DNA from: Chromatium okenii | GTDB taxonomy: Bacteria; Pseudomonadota; Gammaproteobacteria; Chromatiales; Chromatiaceae | Length of the DNA stretch: 64,000 bases | NCBI RefSeq assembly: GCF_016583745.1 | Contig: NZ_NRRQ01000002.1 | Span: 1-64,000 of the forward strand | Direction of reading: 5' to 3' | Shown: one piece after another, positions 1 to 9,259 of the stretch | Layout of the letters: each line of letters starts with the position of its first letter | Position numbering within the stretch: the stretch's first letter is position 1 | Notes under the pieces: model-generated | Databases searched by the model: none | The model's input: the letters and a program-made list of their open reading frames with translations, nothing else | Told to the model about the DNA's origin: nothing | Made by a program: the position numbers and the translations under genes

Positions 1-1212
1 TGCCCAAGCGTTCAGTGAGTCGGGGAAACGCATTGCGGAAAAACTTATCATATAATTCAACGATGATTTTTTGTTTACCGGCAGCGTTATCAATGCCACT
101 GGCTCGCAATTTCACACTGTCATAAAATCCTTGCAATGTATCGGCTTCTTTTTCTAAATGATGATCATGCAGCACATTTAATACCGCCTGCATTGCTTTT
201 GACATCGGATTGTGTTGTGTAAACTGATAACCCTCAAATAACGCCGCAAATACCGGTTCAGTGACCAAATGCTGCGCCAACATTTCAATAATATCGCCAT
301 CGCTTAAACTATCATTCACATTTGCCCGTAATTCTCGCGTAAATGCTGCAAACGCCGTTTGCTCCGCCGTTTTTGCAGGATTGGCTAAAATGCTGGTGAT
401 GTGTTCAATATGCGTATTAGCAATTTTCGCAATATCATTGGCCCAATCTTCCCAATGATGGCGATTGCCGCATTTTTCTACCAACTTGGCATAAATCGCC
501 CGCTCAATTTCGCCGATTTCAAATTGCAATTCACTTTGATCAGCCACCGCTGATGATGGCGGTGCCGGGGTGCCAATGGTAAAATCATTGCGTTCACTCT
601 TCTTTTTTTTACCTTTTTCAGCGGCGCTTTTTTTACCAATTTTATCGGTGATTGCAATCACTTCCATTTTTTGCGGATCGTGCCCAATTAATTCCAATTT
701 ATTCACCAACGCATCAAAATGATCGTCATGCGAGCGCAGCGCCTGTAAAACCTGCCACACCACCGCAAAAGTTTTATTATCATTTAACGCCTCGTGCAGT
801 TCCATTCCTGCCGGAATCACCACCGGCAAAATCACATAACCGCGTTGTTTATTGGGCGCAGTCCGCATCACCCGCCCCACTGATTGCACCACGTCCATAA
901 AAACAACACTGCATCTAACGCCGGCACATCCACGCCTTCCGATAAACAACGGACATTACTTAAAATGCGGCAGGAATTCGCGGGTAAATCCGCTTTTAAC
1001 CATTGATCGGCATTTCTATCCCGTTTTTTGCCAATTTCACTATCCGAACACACGTCGAGCAAGTATTCCTTGACCTCAAAACCCTGCAATTCACCTTGCT
1101 GATATTCCAGACTGATCGCGCCGATTGGAGCGCAGCGCCGCACCCACGTCGTCGTCTCGAGGGCAGTTTGACTAACACCGCCCGCGACTCGTACTGTTGC
1201 ACAATTGGGGCG
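1..1212 (-). pseudogene. Decayed type ISP-like restriction helicase/methyltransferase (partial)
   Basis: Fragment of a large fused SF2 helicase/DNA methyltransferase of the type ISP kind, running off the left edge of the window. One reverse frame (about 1212 down to 868) carries helicase motif V (CRILSNVRCLSEGVDVPALD) and then hits a stop. A second reverse frame (about 898 down to 1) continues with motif VI (DVVQSVGRVMRTAP), a charged linker, CGNRHHWEDWANDIAKIA and finally ELYDKFFRNAFPRLTERLG, which in the family directly precedes the adenine methyltransferase domain. The frames must be joined across a shift near 895-905, where the residues normally linking motifs V and VI (an NPR-S-Q-like segment) are missing. 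The N-terminal nuclease and helicase motifs I-III are absent: a stop lies in frame at 1213-1215 and an intact hsdM begins at 1315. The gene is therefore truncated and frameshifted. A sequencing error could explain the shift but not the missing N-terminus. Confidence 0.75.
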
Positions 1213-1306
1213 TTAAAGCATACGCTTCTAACACGTCGATTTCATTCCTGTTGCTAGTCAGCACAAAACGCTGCTTCCAGCATAGGTATTCGCTGACTGC
1301 GAGCCG
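1172..1306 (-). other. Unidentified coding remnant upstream of the decayed helicase
   Basis: A short reverse reading frame reads like real protein (WKQRFVLTSNRNEIDVLEAY) but has no start and ends in a stop at 1172-1174. It overlaps the start of the helicase remnant in another frame. It may be more of the same decayed gene in a third frame or the tail of an unrelated gene. I do not recognise the family. It fills the gap between the pseudogene and hsdM, together with whatever promoter serves hsdM. Confidence 0.3.
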
Positions 1307-1314
1307 TCATCATT

Positions 1315-2880
1315 ATGTTAATTAAAGACATTGAATCCCGCCTCTGGAGCACTGCTGACCAACTTTGGGCGAATACCGGGCTGCGTCCGGCGCAGTTCTC
1401 AACGCCGGTGCTGGGGCTGATTTTTCTGCGTCACGCGGAAAATTGTTTTGTTAATGCGCAGGCACAATTGGCGCAGGAAGACGTTAAACCGGATGAAATT
1501 GATAAATACGATTATCAGGAACGCGGGGTGATTTATTTGCCGGATGCGGCGCGGTTTTCGCAATTGCAGGCGCGACCGGAAGATGGACATCTCGGCGAAG
1601 CATTAAATGCGGCAATGGTAGCAATTGAAGCGGAAAATGAAATGCTGCGCGGCGTGTTGCCGGGCAATTACAGCGAATTACCAGAGCGCGTGTTGATTGA
1701 ATTGTTGCGGCTATTAGCGCCACTCGGTGAAGAAGAGCAAGAAGGAGATGCTTTTGGGCAGATTTATGAGTATTTTTTAGGCGCATTTGCGCTGGCGGAA
1801 GGGCAAAAAGGCGGCGTCTTTTTTACACCGAAATCAATTGTTAATTTAATTGTCGAAATCATCGCGCCATTTCAAGGACGGATTTTTGATCCGGCTTGCG
1901 GTTCGGCTGGAATGTTTGTGCAGAGCGCCGCATTTGTTCAACGGCATCAGCGCGAAGTGGCAGCGGAAATCAGCGTTTTCGGAGTTGAAAAAGACGCGGA
2001 AACGGTGAAATTAGCCAAGATGAATTTGGCGGTGCATGGTTTAGAAGGCGATATTCGAGTTGCTAATTCTTATTATGAAAATCCGCATGATGCGATTGAT
2101 CGCTTTGATTTTGTAATGGCGAATCCGCCGTTTAATGTGAGCGGCGTTGAACGGGAAAAGCTGCATGATAATCGTCGTTTTCCGTTGGGGATTCCGTTGT
2201 CCGGCAATGCCAACTATTTATGGATTCAATTGTTTTATGCGGCATTGAATGACACAGGACGCGCTGGGTTTGTGATGGCGAATTCCGCCAGCGATGCGCG
2301 GGGCGGTGAATTGGAAATTAGGCAGCAATTATTAAAAACGCAGGCGGTTGATGTGATGGTCGCAGTCGGTTCTAATATGTTTTATACCGTGACGCTGCCG
2401 TGTACGCTGTGGTTTTTAGATCGCGGTAAACGTGATTCTGATCGCGCTGATAAGGTGTTATTTATTGATGCGCGGCATGTCTATCGGCAGGTGAATCGGG
2501 CGCTGCGCGAATGGAGTCCCTGTCAAATTGAATATCTCGCCAACATTGCGCGGTTGTATCGCGGCGAAACGCCAGAGTTTATGCTGGACGATGATAAAAA
2601 GGCGGCATGTATTGATCCCGATTTGCAATTGCAGTTTCCTGATTTAATTTATCGGGATGTGCCGGGGTTATGTAAAGTGGCAACGCTGGCGGAAATTGAG
2701 GCGCAGGGTTGGTCATTAAATCCGGGGCGTTATGTCGGCGTGGTGGCTGGTGCGGCAGTGACTGATGAAGATTTCCGGGCGCAATTCGAGGCGTTGAATG
2801 AGGAATTGGAAACTTTGAATGCTGAAGGGCGGGAATTGGAAGAGTTGATTTCTGAAAATGCAATGGCGTTATTAAATTGA
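1315..2880 (+). CDS. hsdM: Type I restriction-modification system, DNA methyltransferase subunit HsdM
   Basis: The 521-residue modification subunit of a type I restriction-modification system. With HsdS it forms the methyltransferase that places N6-methyladenine in a bipartite recognition site and so protects host DNA. The N-terminal HsdM_N-type helical domain (about residues 1-150) is followed by the SAM-binding motif I DPACGSAGMF (about 192) and the catalytic N6-adenine motif IV NPPF (about 269). The length is normal for the family. The gene heads an hsdM-(small gene)-hsdS-hsdR operon on the plus strand, with a 13-bp gap to the next gene. No good ribosome-binding site is visible before the ATG. 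The gene looks intact, unlike the decayed restriction gene just upstream. Confidence 0.95.
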   Translation: MLIKDIESRLWSTADQLWANTGLRPAQFSTPVLGLIFLRHAENCFVNAQAQLAQEDVKPDEIDKYDYQERGVIYLPDAARFSQLQARPEDGHLGEALNAAMVAIEAENEMLRGVLPGNYSELPERVLIELLRLLAPLGEEEQEGDAFGQIYEYFLGAFALAEGQKGGVFFTPKSIVNLIVEIIAPFQGRIFDPACGSAGMFVQSAAFVQRHQREVAAEISVFGVEKDAETVKLAKMNLAVHGLEGDIRVANSYYENPHDAIDRFDFVMANPPFNVSGVEREKLHDNRRFPLGIPLSGNANYLWIQLFYAALNDTGRAGFVMANSASDARGGELEIRQQLLKTQAVDVMVAVGSNMFYTVTLPCTLWFLDRGKRDSDRADKVLFIDARHVYRQVNRALREWSPCQIEYLANIARLYRGETPEFMLDDDKKAACIDPDLQLQFPDLIYRDVPGLCKVATLAEIEAQGWSLNPGRYVGVVAGAAVTDEDFRAQFEALNEELETLNAEGRELEELISENAMALLN

Positions 2881-2893
2881 GCGGGGTTTATGT

Positions 2894-3115
2894 ATGAATA
2901 CGGCAATTGAAACTGCGATCTTTGAAAAACTGCGCACTTTTGATGAACAGCATCAAGCGGAAGTATTAGATTTTGTGGAATTTCTCGCAATTCGCCGCGC
3001 TAATGCGTCGTGGTCGTTGCTTGATCCCGCTCGTGATTTTCCCAAGTTTGCGGGCAGTGAACCAATCGCCGAGGATAGCGTTGCTTTTCAGCGGCAAATT
3101 CGGGATACAGAATAG
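2894..3115 (+). CDS. Small DUF2281-like protein within the hsd operon
   Basis: A 73-residue protein with an N-terminal segment resembling DUF2281 proteins (IFEKLRTFDEQHQAEVLDFVEFL), a family often compared with VapB/RelB-type antitoxins. The C-terminal half is acidic and has no known motif. It sits between hsdM (13-bp gap) and hsdS (37-bp gap), so it is probably co-transcribed with the restriction system. No toxin gene accompanies it. It could be an orphan antitoxin, a passenger, or a small modulator of the restriction complex; only the family resemblance is supported by the sequence. Confidence 0.7.
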   Translation: MNTAIETAIFEKLRTFDEQHQAEVLDFVEFLAIRRANASWSLLDPARDFPKFAGSEPIAEDSVAFQRQIRDTE

Positions 3116-3152
3116 TGATTAACATTAAGAACGCAGCGGATATTTTGAATTT

Positions 3153-4430
3153 ATGAGCCAAATAAATAGCAACTGGTCGGTGGTCAAATTAAAAAGTATC
3201 ACATCTAAAATTGGCAGCGGTGCGACACCACGGGGAGGTCAAAATTCCTATCAATCAAAAGGAATTTCTCTTATAAGAAGTCTCAATGTCTACGATTTTT
3301 CTTTTAGTGAAAAAAATCTGGCTTTCCTTGACGAAAAACAGGCGAAAGAGTTAAACAACGTCATCGTTAGTAAAAACGATATTTTATTAAACATTACAGG
3401 TGCATCCGTTGCGCGTTGTTGTATGGCAAACGCAAAATTTTTGCCCGCCAGAGTAAATCAGCATGTAGCGATAATTCGTGTTCGTCCTGAACTAGCAGAT
3501 TCTCGGTTTGTTCTTTTTTCTATCAACAGTCCATATTTGAAAAGTAAGCTGTTATCGCTTGCTCAAGGAGGAGCTACACGCGAAGCGTTAACCAAAACTA
3601 CTATTGAAAATTTTGAAATCCCACTCCCACCGCTCCCCATTCAAACCCGCATCGCCGAAATCCTCTCCGCTTACGACGATCTCATCGAAAACAACCAGCG
3701 CCGTATTAAGATTTTAGAGCAAATGGCGCGGGCGCTGTATCGGGAATGGTTTGTTGATTTTCGCTTTCCCGGATACGAGAACGCCCAGTTTGTTGATTCG
3801 CCGCTGGGAAAAATACCGGAGGGATGGTCTTGCGGAGTAGTTAATGATTTACTGGCACTAAAATCAGGTTTTGCATTCAAAAGCAGCACATTTGAAAAAA
3901 GCGGTAAATATGGGCTTGCTACAATAAAAAACGTTCAAGATGGCGCATTCATTCCTTTATTTACAAATCGAATACATATCTTACCATTAAAAATGCCAGA
4001 TTATTGTATGCTCCAACGCGGTGATATTTTGCTGTCACTGACTGGCAATGTTGGGCGAACTTGTTTATTTTACGGTGAGGATTGCTTGCTTAATCAGCGC
4101 GTAGCAAAAATTTTACCTCATAACCAAGAGAATCGAACATTTGTTTATATTTGTTTTAGGCAAAACGACTTTCAAAAAAAATTGATACAAATATCAAATG
4201 GCGTTGCTCAACAGAATTTAAGTCCTATAGAAGCTGGTCAAATAAAAGTGATCTTGCCAGAAGAAAAACTATTAGAAAATTTTGCTCGAATCTGCGAACC
4301 ATTTATTAAAAGTATTTTAATTTTGTTTGAAAAAACAGCCAATCTCCGCCGCACTCGTGATCTGCTTTTACCGCGCCTGCTTTCTGGTCAACTCGACGTT
4401 TCAACGCTGCGCAAGGAACCGCTCCCGTGA
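3153..4430 (+). CDS. hsdS: Type I restriction-modification system, specificity subunit HsdS
   Basis: The 425-residue DNA-specificity subunit, which selects the bipartite target for both methylation and cleavage. It has two target recognition domains (about residues 1-155 and 225-385), each followed by a conserved helical spacer. The first spacer contains PLPPLPIQTRIAEILSAYD and REWFVDFRFPGYE. The second ends with TRDLLLPRLLSGQLD. The recognition domains are visibly richer in A+T than the spacers and than hsdR, as expected where domains are exchanged by recombination. The stop overlaps the GTG start of hsdR by 4 bases, indicating translational coupling. The sequence recognised cannot be predicted from this alone. 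Confidence 0.95.
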   Translation: MSQINSNWSVVKLKSITSKIGSGATPRGGQNSYQSKGISLIRSLNVYDFSFSEKNLAFLDEKQAKELNNVIVSKNDILLNITGASVARCCMANAKFLPARVNQHVAIIRVRPELADSRFVLFSINSPYLKSKLLSLAQGGATREALTKTTIENFEIPLPPLPIQTRIAEILSAYDDLIENNQRRIKILEQMARALYREWFVDFRFPGYENAQFVDSPLGKIPEGWSCGVVNDLLALKSGFAFKSSTFEKSGKYGLATIKNVQDGAFIPLFTNRIHILPLKMPDYCMLQRGDILLSLTGNVGRTCLFYGEDCLLNQRVAKILPHNQENRTFVYICFRQNDFQKKLIQISNGVAQQNLSPIEAGQIKVILPEEKLLENFARICEPFIKSILILFEKTANLRRTRDLLLPRLLSGQLDVSTLRKEPLP

Positions 4431-7400
4431 GTGACAAATCGCCGTCCCGCCAATACTCAGAAGATGCGCTCATCGAACAGCCAGCCATCGCCGTTTTTGC
4501 CGAATTGGGCTGGAGCACCGCCAATCTCTACCACGAAACCTTCGGCGCATCCGGCAGCGAAGGGCGCGAATCCGCGCATGAAATCATCCTTCCGCGCCGA
4601 CTCGCCGCCGCCCTCGCTCGCCTCAATCCGCAACTGCCCGCCGCTGCCCTCGTCACTGCCGCGCAGGAACTCAGCCGCGACCGCTCGCGCCTTGATCCGA
4701 TCATCGCCAACCGCGAGTTTTACCGCCTGCTCAAAACCGGCGTTCCCGTCAGTTACCGCGACGCCGCCGGACAACTGCGCACCGCGCCAGCACGAGTCAT
4801 CGACTGGAACACGCCCACCAACAACGACTTTTTTCTCGCCGCGCAATTCTGGGTCGCGGGCGATCTCTACCGCCGTCGCCCCGATTTGCTGGGCTTCATC
4901 AATGGAATTCCGCTGCTGTTCATCGAACTGAAAGCCAGCCACCGCCGCCTCGAAGATGCTTACAACAGGAACCTGCGCGACTACCGCGTCAGCATTCCGC
5001 AACTGTTCATACCCAACGCCTTGATTTTGCTATCCAACGGCAGCCACACCCGCATCGGCAGCCTGAGTGCCGCGTGGGAGCATTATTTGGATTGGAAACG
5101 GATCAACGATGAAGGCGAGACCGGCATCGTCTCGCTAGATACCGCGCTGCGCGGACTGTGCGAGCCAACGCGCCTGCTTGACTATGTGGAAAACTTCACG
5201 GCTTTTGAAGACGGGCGCAGCGGACTGATTAAAAAAACCGCCAAAAATCATCAGTTTCTCGGCGTGAATCGCGTTTATGCCAAGATTGCCGCGCTGGGCG
5301 AACAAGCGGGGCAGTTGGGCGTGTTCTGGCACACGCAAGGCAGCGGCAAAAGTCTGTCAATGAATTTCTTAACGCAAAAAGTGCTGCGCACCTTGCCCGG
5401 GCGCTGGACGTTTCTGATTGTCACCGACCGCGCCGAACTCGACAGCCAGCTTTATCAAACTTTCACCGACACTGGCGCAATCACCACCGCCGATGCCCAC
5501 GCCCGCAATCGTGAGCATTTGCAGCAACTGCTGCGGGAAGATCACCGCTACATCTTCACCTTGATGCAGAAATTCCACACCCGCGACGGCGAACCGTTCC
5601 CGCTGTTGTCCGAGCGCAGCGACATCATCGTCATCAGCGACGAAGCGCACCGCAGCCAATACGCCAGCTTCGCCCTCAACCTGCGCTCGGCGCTGCCGAA
5701 TGCCGCCTTTCTCGGCTTCACCGGAACGCCGCTGATTGCGGGTGAAGAAGAAAAAACCCGTGAAGTGTTCGGCGATTACGTTTCTGTTTACGACTTCGCC
5801 CGTTCGATTGAAGACGGCGCGACCGTGCCGCTGTACTACGAGAATCGCAGCCCCGAACTGCAACTGACCAACGACCAGCTCAACGACAACATGGAGGCGC
5901 TGCTGGATGCTGCCGCGCTAGATGCGGAATCAGAGCGCCAGCTTGAGCGCGAATTTGCCCGCGAATATCACCTCATCACTCGCGCCGAGCGGTTAGAAAC
6001 CATCGCTGCCGATCTGGTGCAGCATTTCACCGGGCGCGGCTATCGCGGCAAGGCGATGATGGTCTGCATCGACAAAGCAACTGCCGTGCGGATGTACGAC
6101 AAAGTGCGCCAGCACTGGCTCGCCAATCTCGCCGACCTGCGAACGGCGTTGCAAACAGCGCCAGCAGCAGAACAGGCAGCGCGGGCGGCGCAACTGGCGG
6201 ATTTAGAAACAACCGACATGGCAGTCATCGTCTCGCCGGCGCAAAACGAAATCGCCGATCTTGCCGCCAAAGGTTTAGACATCGTCCCGCACCGCCAGCG
6301 CCTGAACAGTGAAGATTTAGAGCAAGCGTTCAAAGACGAGACCAACCCGCTGCGGCTGGTGTTCGTGTGCGCGATGTGGATCACCGGCTTTGACGTGCCG
6401 TCCTGCGCGACGATTTATCTCGATAAACCGATGAAAAATCACACGTTAATGCAAACCATCGCCCGCGCCAATCGCGTCGCGCCCGGCAAAACCGCTGGCT
6501 TGATCGTTGATTACATTGGCATCTTTCGGAATTTGCAGCAGGCGCTGGCGATTTACGCCGGACAAGAGCGCAGCGGCGGCGGTGGTGTGCCAATCAAGGA
6601 TAAAGCCGCGCTGGTGGCAGAACTGAACGCCGCGCTGACCGAATCCCGTGCGCATTGCCAAACGCACGCGATTGATTTAGCAGCGATTCAGCACGCGGAA
6701 GGCTGGGCGCGGCTCAAACAGCTTGATGATGCAGTGGAAGCGTTGTTGACCAGCGATGCCGAGCGCCAGCGTTATCTCGCGCTGACCAATCGCGTCGCTC
6801 GCCTGTACCAAGCACTGCTGCCGGACGTGACGGCGCAAACCTTCACCGCCGATGTCGTGTTGCTCGCCGTGCTGGCTGCCAAACTGCGGGCGCTGACACC
6901 CAAACCAGACATCAGCGCCGTGCTTGATGATGTAGAAACACTGCTCAACGACTCCATCGCTGCTGCGCCGTATCAAATCGCAGCAGCGACTGCGCCCGCA
7001 CCGCTGCTTGATTTGTCACAACTTGACTTCGCGGCACTGCGCAAAGAATTCGAGACCAGCCGCAAGCGCACCGCCGCGCACCAGCTCCAAACCCAACTTG
7101 CCAATAAACTCGAGCAAATGCTGCGTGAGAATCGCTCACGGTTGAATTATCTGGAAAAATTCCAAACGCTGATCGCCGCCTACAACGCCGGCAGCCAAAC
7201 AGTCGAAACGTTCTTTGCGCAACTCGTGGAATTCGCCCGCAGTCTCAGCGTGGAGGAACAGCGCGGCGTTGCCGAGCGATTGACCGCTGAAGAATTGGCG
7301 CTGTTTGATATTTTGACCCAGCCAGAACCGGCGTTATCAACGGCAGAACGCGCCGCAGTTAAAACAGTGGCGCAGGAATTATTGAAGACGTTGAAAAAGG

Positions 7401-7594
7401 AAAAGCTGATATTGGATTGGCGCAATCAACAACGGACTCGCGCTGGTGTGCGCAAAACGATCACCCGCAGCTTCAATAGTCTACCGGAGTCTTACAGTTT
7501 AGAGCTGCGGGCAGTGAAAGCAGATTTAACTTATAGCCATATTTTCGACAGCTACATTGACCGAGAAAACAGCATTTATTGTCTGGCAGCTTGA
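4427..7594 (+). CDS. hsdR: Type I restriction-modification system, endonuclease/translocase subunit HsdR
   Basis: The 1055-residue restriction and DNA-translocation subunit. An N-terminal PD-(D/E)XK nuclease region includes FIELKAS (about residue 165). It is followed by an SF2 motor with Walker A TQGSGKS (about 304), the DEAH box ISDEAHRSQY (about 403), motif III FTGTPL and a C-terminal motor half including TGFDVPSCATIYLDKPM and QTIARANRV. A long C-terminal helical region probably contacts the methyltransferase core. The start is GTG, overlapping the hsdS stop by 4 bases. All key motifs are present, so the system is probably active. The gene is convergent with murD, only 13 bp away, and no terminator is visible between them. 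Confidence 0.95.
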   Translation: MSDKSPSRQYSEDALIEQPAIAVFAELGWSTANLYHETFGASGSEGRESAHEIILPRRLAAALARLNPQLPAAALVTAAQELSRDRSRLDPIIANREFYRLLKTGVPVSYRDAAGQLRTAPARVIDWNTPTNNDFFLAAQFWVAGDLYRRRPDLLGFINGIPLLFIELKASHRRLEDAYNRNLRDYRVSIPQLFIPNALILLSNGSHTRIGSLSAAWEHYLDWKRINDEGETGIVSLDTALRGLCEPTRLLDYVENFTAFEDGRSGLIKKTAKNHQFLGVNRVYAKIAALGEQAGQLGVFWHTQGSGKSLSMNFLTQKVLRTLPGRWTFLIVTDRAELDSQLYQTFTDTGAITTADAHARNREHLQQLLREDHRYIFTLMQKFHTRDGEPFPLLSERSDIIVISDEAHRSQYASFALNLRSALPNAAFLGFTGTPLIAGEEEKTREVFGDYVSVYDFARSIEDGATVPLYYENRSPELQLTNDQLNDNMEALLDAAALDAESERQLEREFAREYHLITRAERLETIAADLVQHFTGRGYRGKAMMVCIDKATAVRMYDKVRQHWLANLADLRTALQTAPAAEQAARAAQLADLETTDMAVIVSPAQNEIADLAAKGLDIVPHRQRLNSEDLEQAFKDETNPLRLVFVCAMWITGFDVPSCATIYLDKPMKNHTLMQTIARANRVAPGKTAGLIVDYIGIFRNLQQALAIYAGQERSGGGGVPIKDKAALVAELNAALTESRAHCQTHAIDLAAIQHAEGWARLKQLDDAVEALLTSDAERQRYLALTNRVARLYQALLPDVTAQTFTADVVLLAVLAAKLRALTPKPDISAVLDDVETLLNDSIAAAPYQIAAATAPAPLLDLSQLDFAALRKEFETSRKRTAAHQLQTQLANKLEQMLRENRSRLNYLEKFQTLIAAYNAGSQTVETFFAQLVEFARSLSVEEQRGVAERLTAEELALFDILTQPEPALSTAERAAVKTVAQELLKTLKKEKLILDWRNQQRTRAGVRKTITRSFNSLPESYSLELRAVKADLTYSHIFDSYIDRENSIYCLAA

Positions 7595-7607
7595 TCACTT
7601 TTACGCT

Positions 7608-9113
7608 TTATTTCTCACTCACGAACTCCCGCACCGCTTCAATAAAAACCCGTCCGCGATGGGTGTAATCATTAAACATATCGAAGCTGGCGCAGGCCGG
7701 TGACAGCAATACGCAATCGCCCGCTTGTGCGAATTGCGCCGCTTGTTTTACTGCATCCGCCATATCAATCGCCATCACTCGCGGAATTGCCTGCGTTGAC
7801 GGATCGGCAGCGAGTTCCCGCGCAATCAATGGCGCATCGCGTCCAATTAAAACGACCGCCCGCGCAGCTTGCGCCACTGCCGGCACCAATGGCGCAAATT
7901 CCGCGCCCTTGCCGTCGCCACCTGCAATTAACACCACTCGCGCCGCTGATTCTGGCGTCACCAAACCTTCCAATGCCGCAATCGTTGCGCCCGGATTGGT
8001 GCCTTTGGAATCGTTAAACCAGCGCACGTTATTGAATTCAACGACCAATTCGCTGCGGTGCGGCAAGCCGGGGAATTGGCGCAACACGTCTACTGCTGGC
8101 GCGAGATCGGCAGCGGGTGCGCAGGCAGTCAACAGCGCCAGCGCCGCCAACGCATTGGCGAGATTGTGGCGTCCGGGAATCCGCACCTCGGATGCAGGCA
8201 CCAGCGCCAGCTCGCCGCGACACAGCCAAGTTGCGCCGTCAAGCGTGCGCAGCCCGAAATCGCCGGCGGCTGGCGCGTTGAGGGTGAAACCGATTTCAAA
8301 TCCCCCCAACCCCCCTTTTTCTAAGGGGGGCTTTTGCTCCCCCTTTAGCAAAGGGGGCTGGGGGGATTTATCAAAGAGAGGCTTTTCTTCTCCCCCCTTT
8401 GGAAAAGGGTGGCGGGGGGGGATTTCCCGCATCGCCACCACCGCCGGATCATCCCGATTGACGACTGCGACCCGCGCATTGCGATAAATCTGCGCTTTGG
8501 TTGCCGCATACGCCGCCAGATCGGGATACCGATCCAGATGATCGGCAGCGATGTTGAGCACCACCGCTGCCGCCGCGCACAAGCTGGGCGTGGTTTCCAA
8601 TTGAAAGCTCGATAATTCAAGCACATATAAATCAACATCCGGCGCGAGCAGCTCCAACACCGGCTCGCCGAGATTGCCGCCGACCGCCACGCGCAATCCC
8701 ACCGCCTCCGCCATCAAACCCACCAACGTCGTCACCGTACTTTTGCCGTTGCTGCCGGTGATCGCGCAAATCGGCGCAGTCGCAATTTGAATAAACAATT
8801 CCACATCGCCGAGCACCGCTGCGCCTCGCGCCAATGCCTGTTGAATCAATGGCTCGCTAATTGGCACGCCGGGGCTAACAATTAAGCGCGTCGCTGCTGC
8901 AAATAGCGCCGGATCAAAACCACCAACGGCAATTTTTAATTCTGGCAATTCATCGCGCAGCGCATCTAAACCCGGCGGATTCTGGCGCGAATCAGTCACG
9001 GCTAAAATTCCGTGATGTGAATGCCGCGCTAAATATCGCGCACATGACAATCCAGTTTTACCTAAACCGACAATCAAAGTGACATCTGTTGACTGACAAC
9101 TTTTTTCATTCAT
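7608..9113 (-). CDS. murD: UDP-N-acetylmuramoyl-L-alanine--D-glutamate ligase MurD, with repeat-derived insertion
   Basis: Cytoplasmic ligase adding D-glutamate to UDP-MurNAc-L-Ala in peptidoglycan synthesis. It has the N-terminal nucleotide-binding segment LIVGLGKTGLSCARYL, the ATP-binding P-loop ITGSNGKSTVTT, the central-domain motif WFNDSKGTNPGATIAAL and the C-terminal LSPACASFDMFNDYTHRG. The reading frame is open to 9212 (534 residues), but homology begins near the ATG at 9113 (501 residues), chosen here; an ATG at 9158 is an alternative. About 45 extra residues near 228-272 (KPPLEKGGLGGFE and similar) come from an inserted palindromic repeat in the central domain. murD normally sits in the mraY-murD-ftsW cluster; here it is isolated. 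It could be a second copy. Confidence 0.92.
   Translation of the reverse strand: MNEKSCQSTDVTLIVGLGKTGLSCARYLARHSHHGILAVTDSRQNPPGLDALRDELPELKIAVGGFDPALFAAATRLIVSPGVPISEPLIQQALARGAAVLGDVELFIQIATAPICAITGSNGKSTVTTLVGLMAEAVGLRVAVGGNLGEPVLELLAPDVDLYVLELSSFQLETTPSLCAAAAVVLNIAADHLDRYPDLAAYAATKAQIYRNARVAVVNRDDPAVVAMREIPPRHPFPKGGEEKPLFDKSPQPPLLKGEQKPPLEKGGLGGFEIGFTLNAPAAGDFGLRTLDGATWLCRGELALVPASEVRIPGRHNLANALAALALLTACAPAADLAPAVDVLRQFPGLPHRSELVVEFNNVRWFNDSKGTNPGATIAALEGLVTPESAARVVLIAGGDGKGAEFAPLVPAVAQAARAVVLIGRDAPLIARELAADPSTQAIPRVMAIDMADAVKQAAQFAQAGDCVLLSPACASFDMFNDYTHRGRVFIEAVREFVSEK
8296..8430. repeat. GC-rich palindromic repeat, copy A (inside murD)
   Basis: Nested inverted repeats made of C6-AA-C6-TTTTT and its complement AAAGGGGGG...GGGGGGATTT. 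The first unit is a near-complete palindrome with short arms around a TTTTGC centre, followed by a partial second unit from about 8374. The element is open in the reading frame of murD and also open on the opposite strand, both reading as Pro-Pro-x-x-x-Lys-Gly-Gly. A second copy lies at 26936-27070. Confidence 0.85.
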
Positions 9114-9259
9114 GCGAGTGCGCTTTTTTAATCCAGTGAATTTTAAGATGCGGTGCATGTCCAGCCCCGCTTTTTTAACCAAACAATATAATAATCCAAC
9201 GATCTTGAACACAGCGGATCAAAATAAATGAAATCCACCCGCCTACAATTCCCACCACA

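Noticed and set aside
868-1143. A stand-alone 91-residue gene
   Set aside because: It is the motif V part of the decayed helicase gene and continues in another frame; it is not an independent gene.
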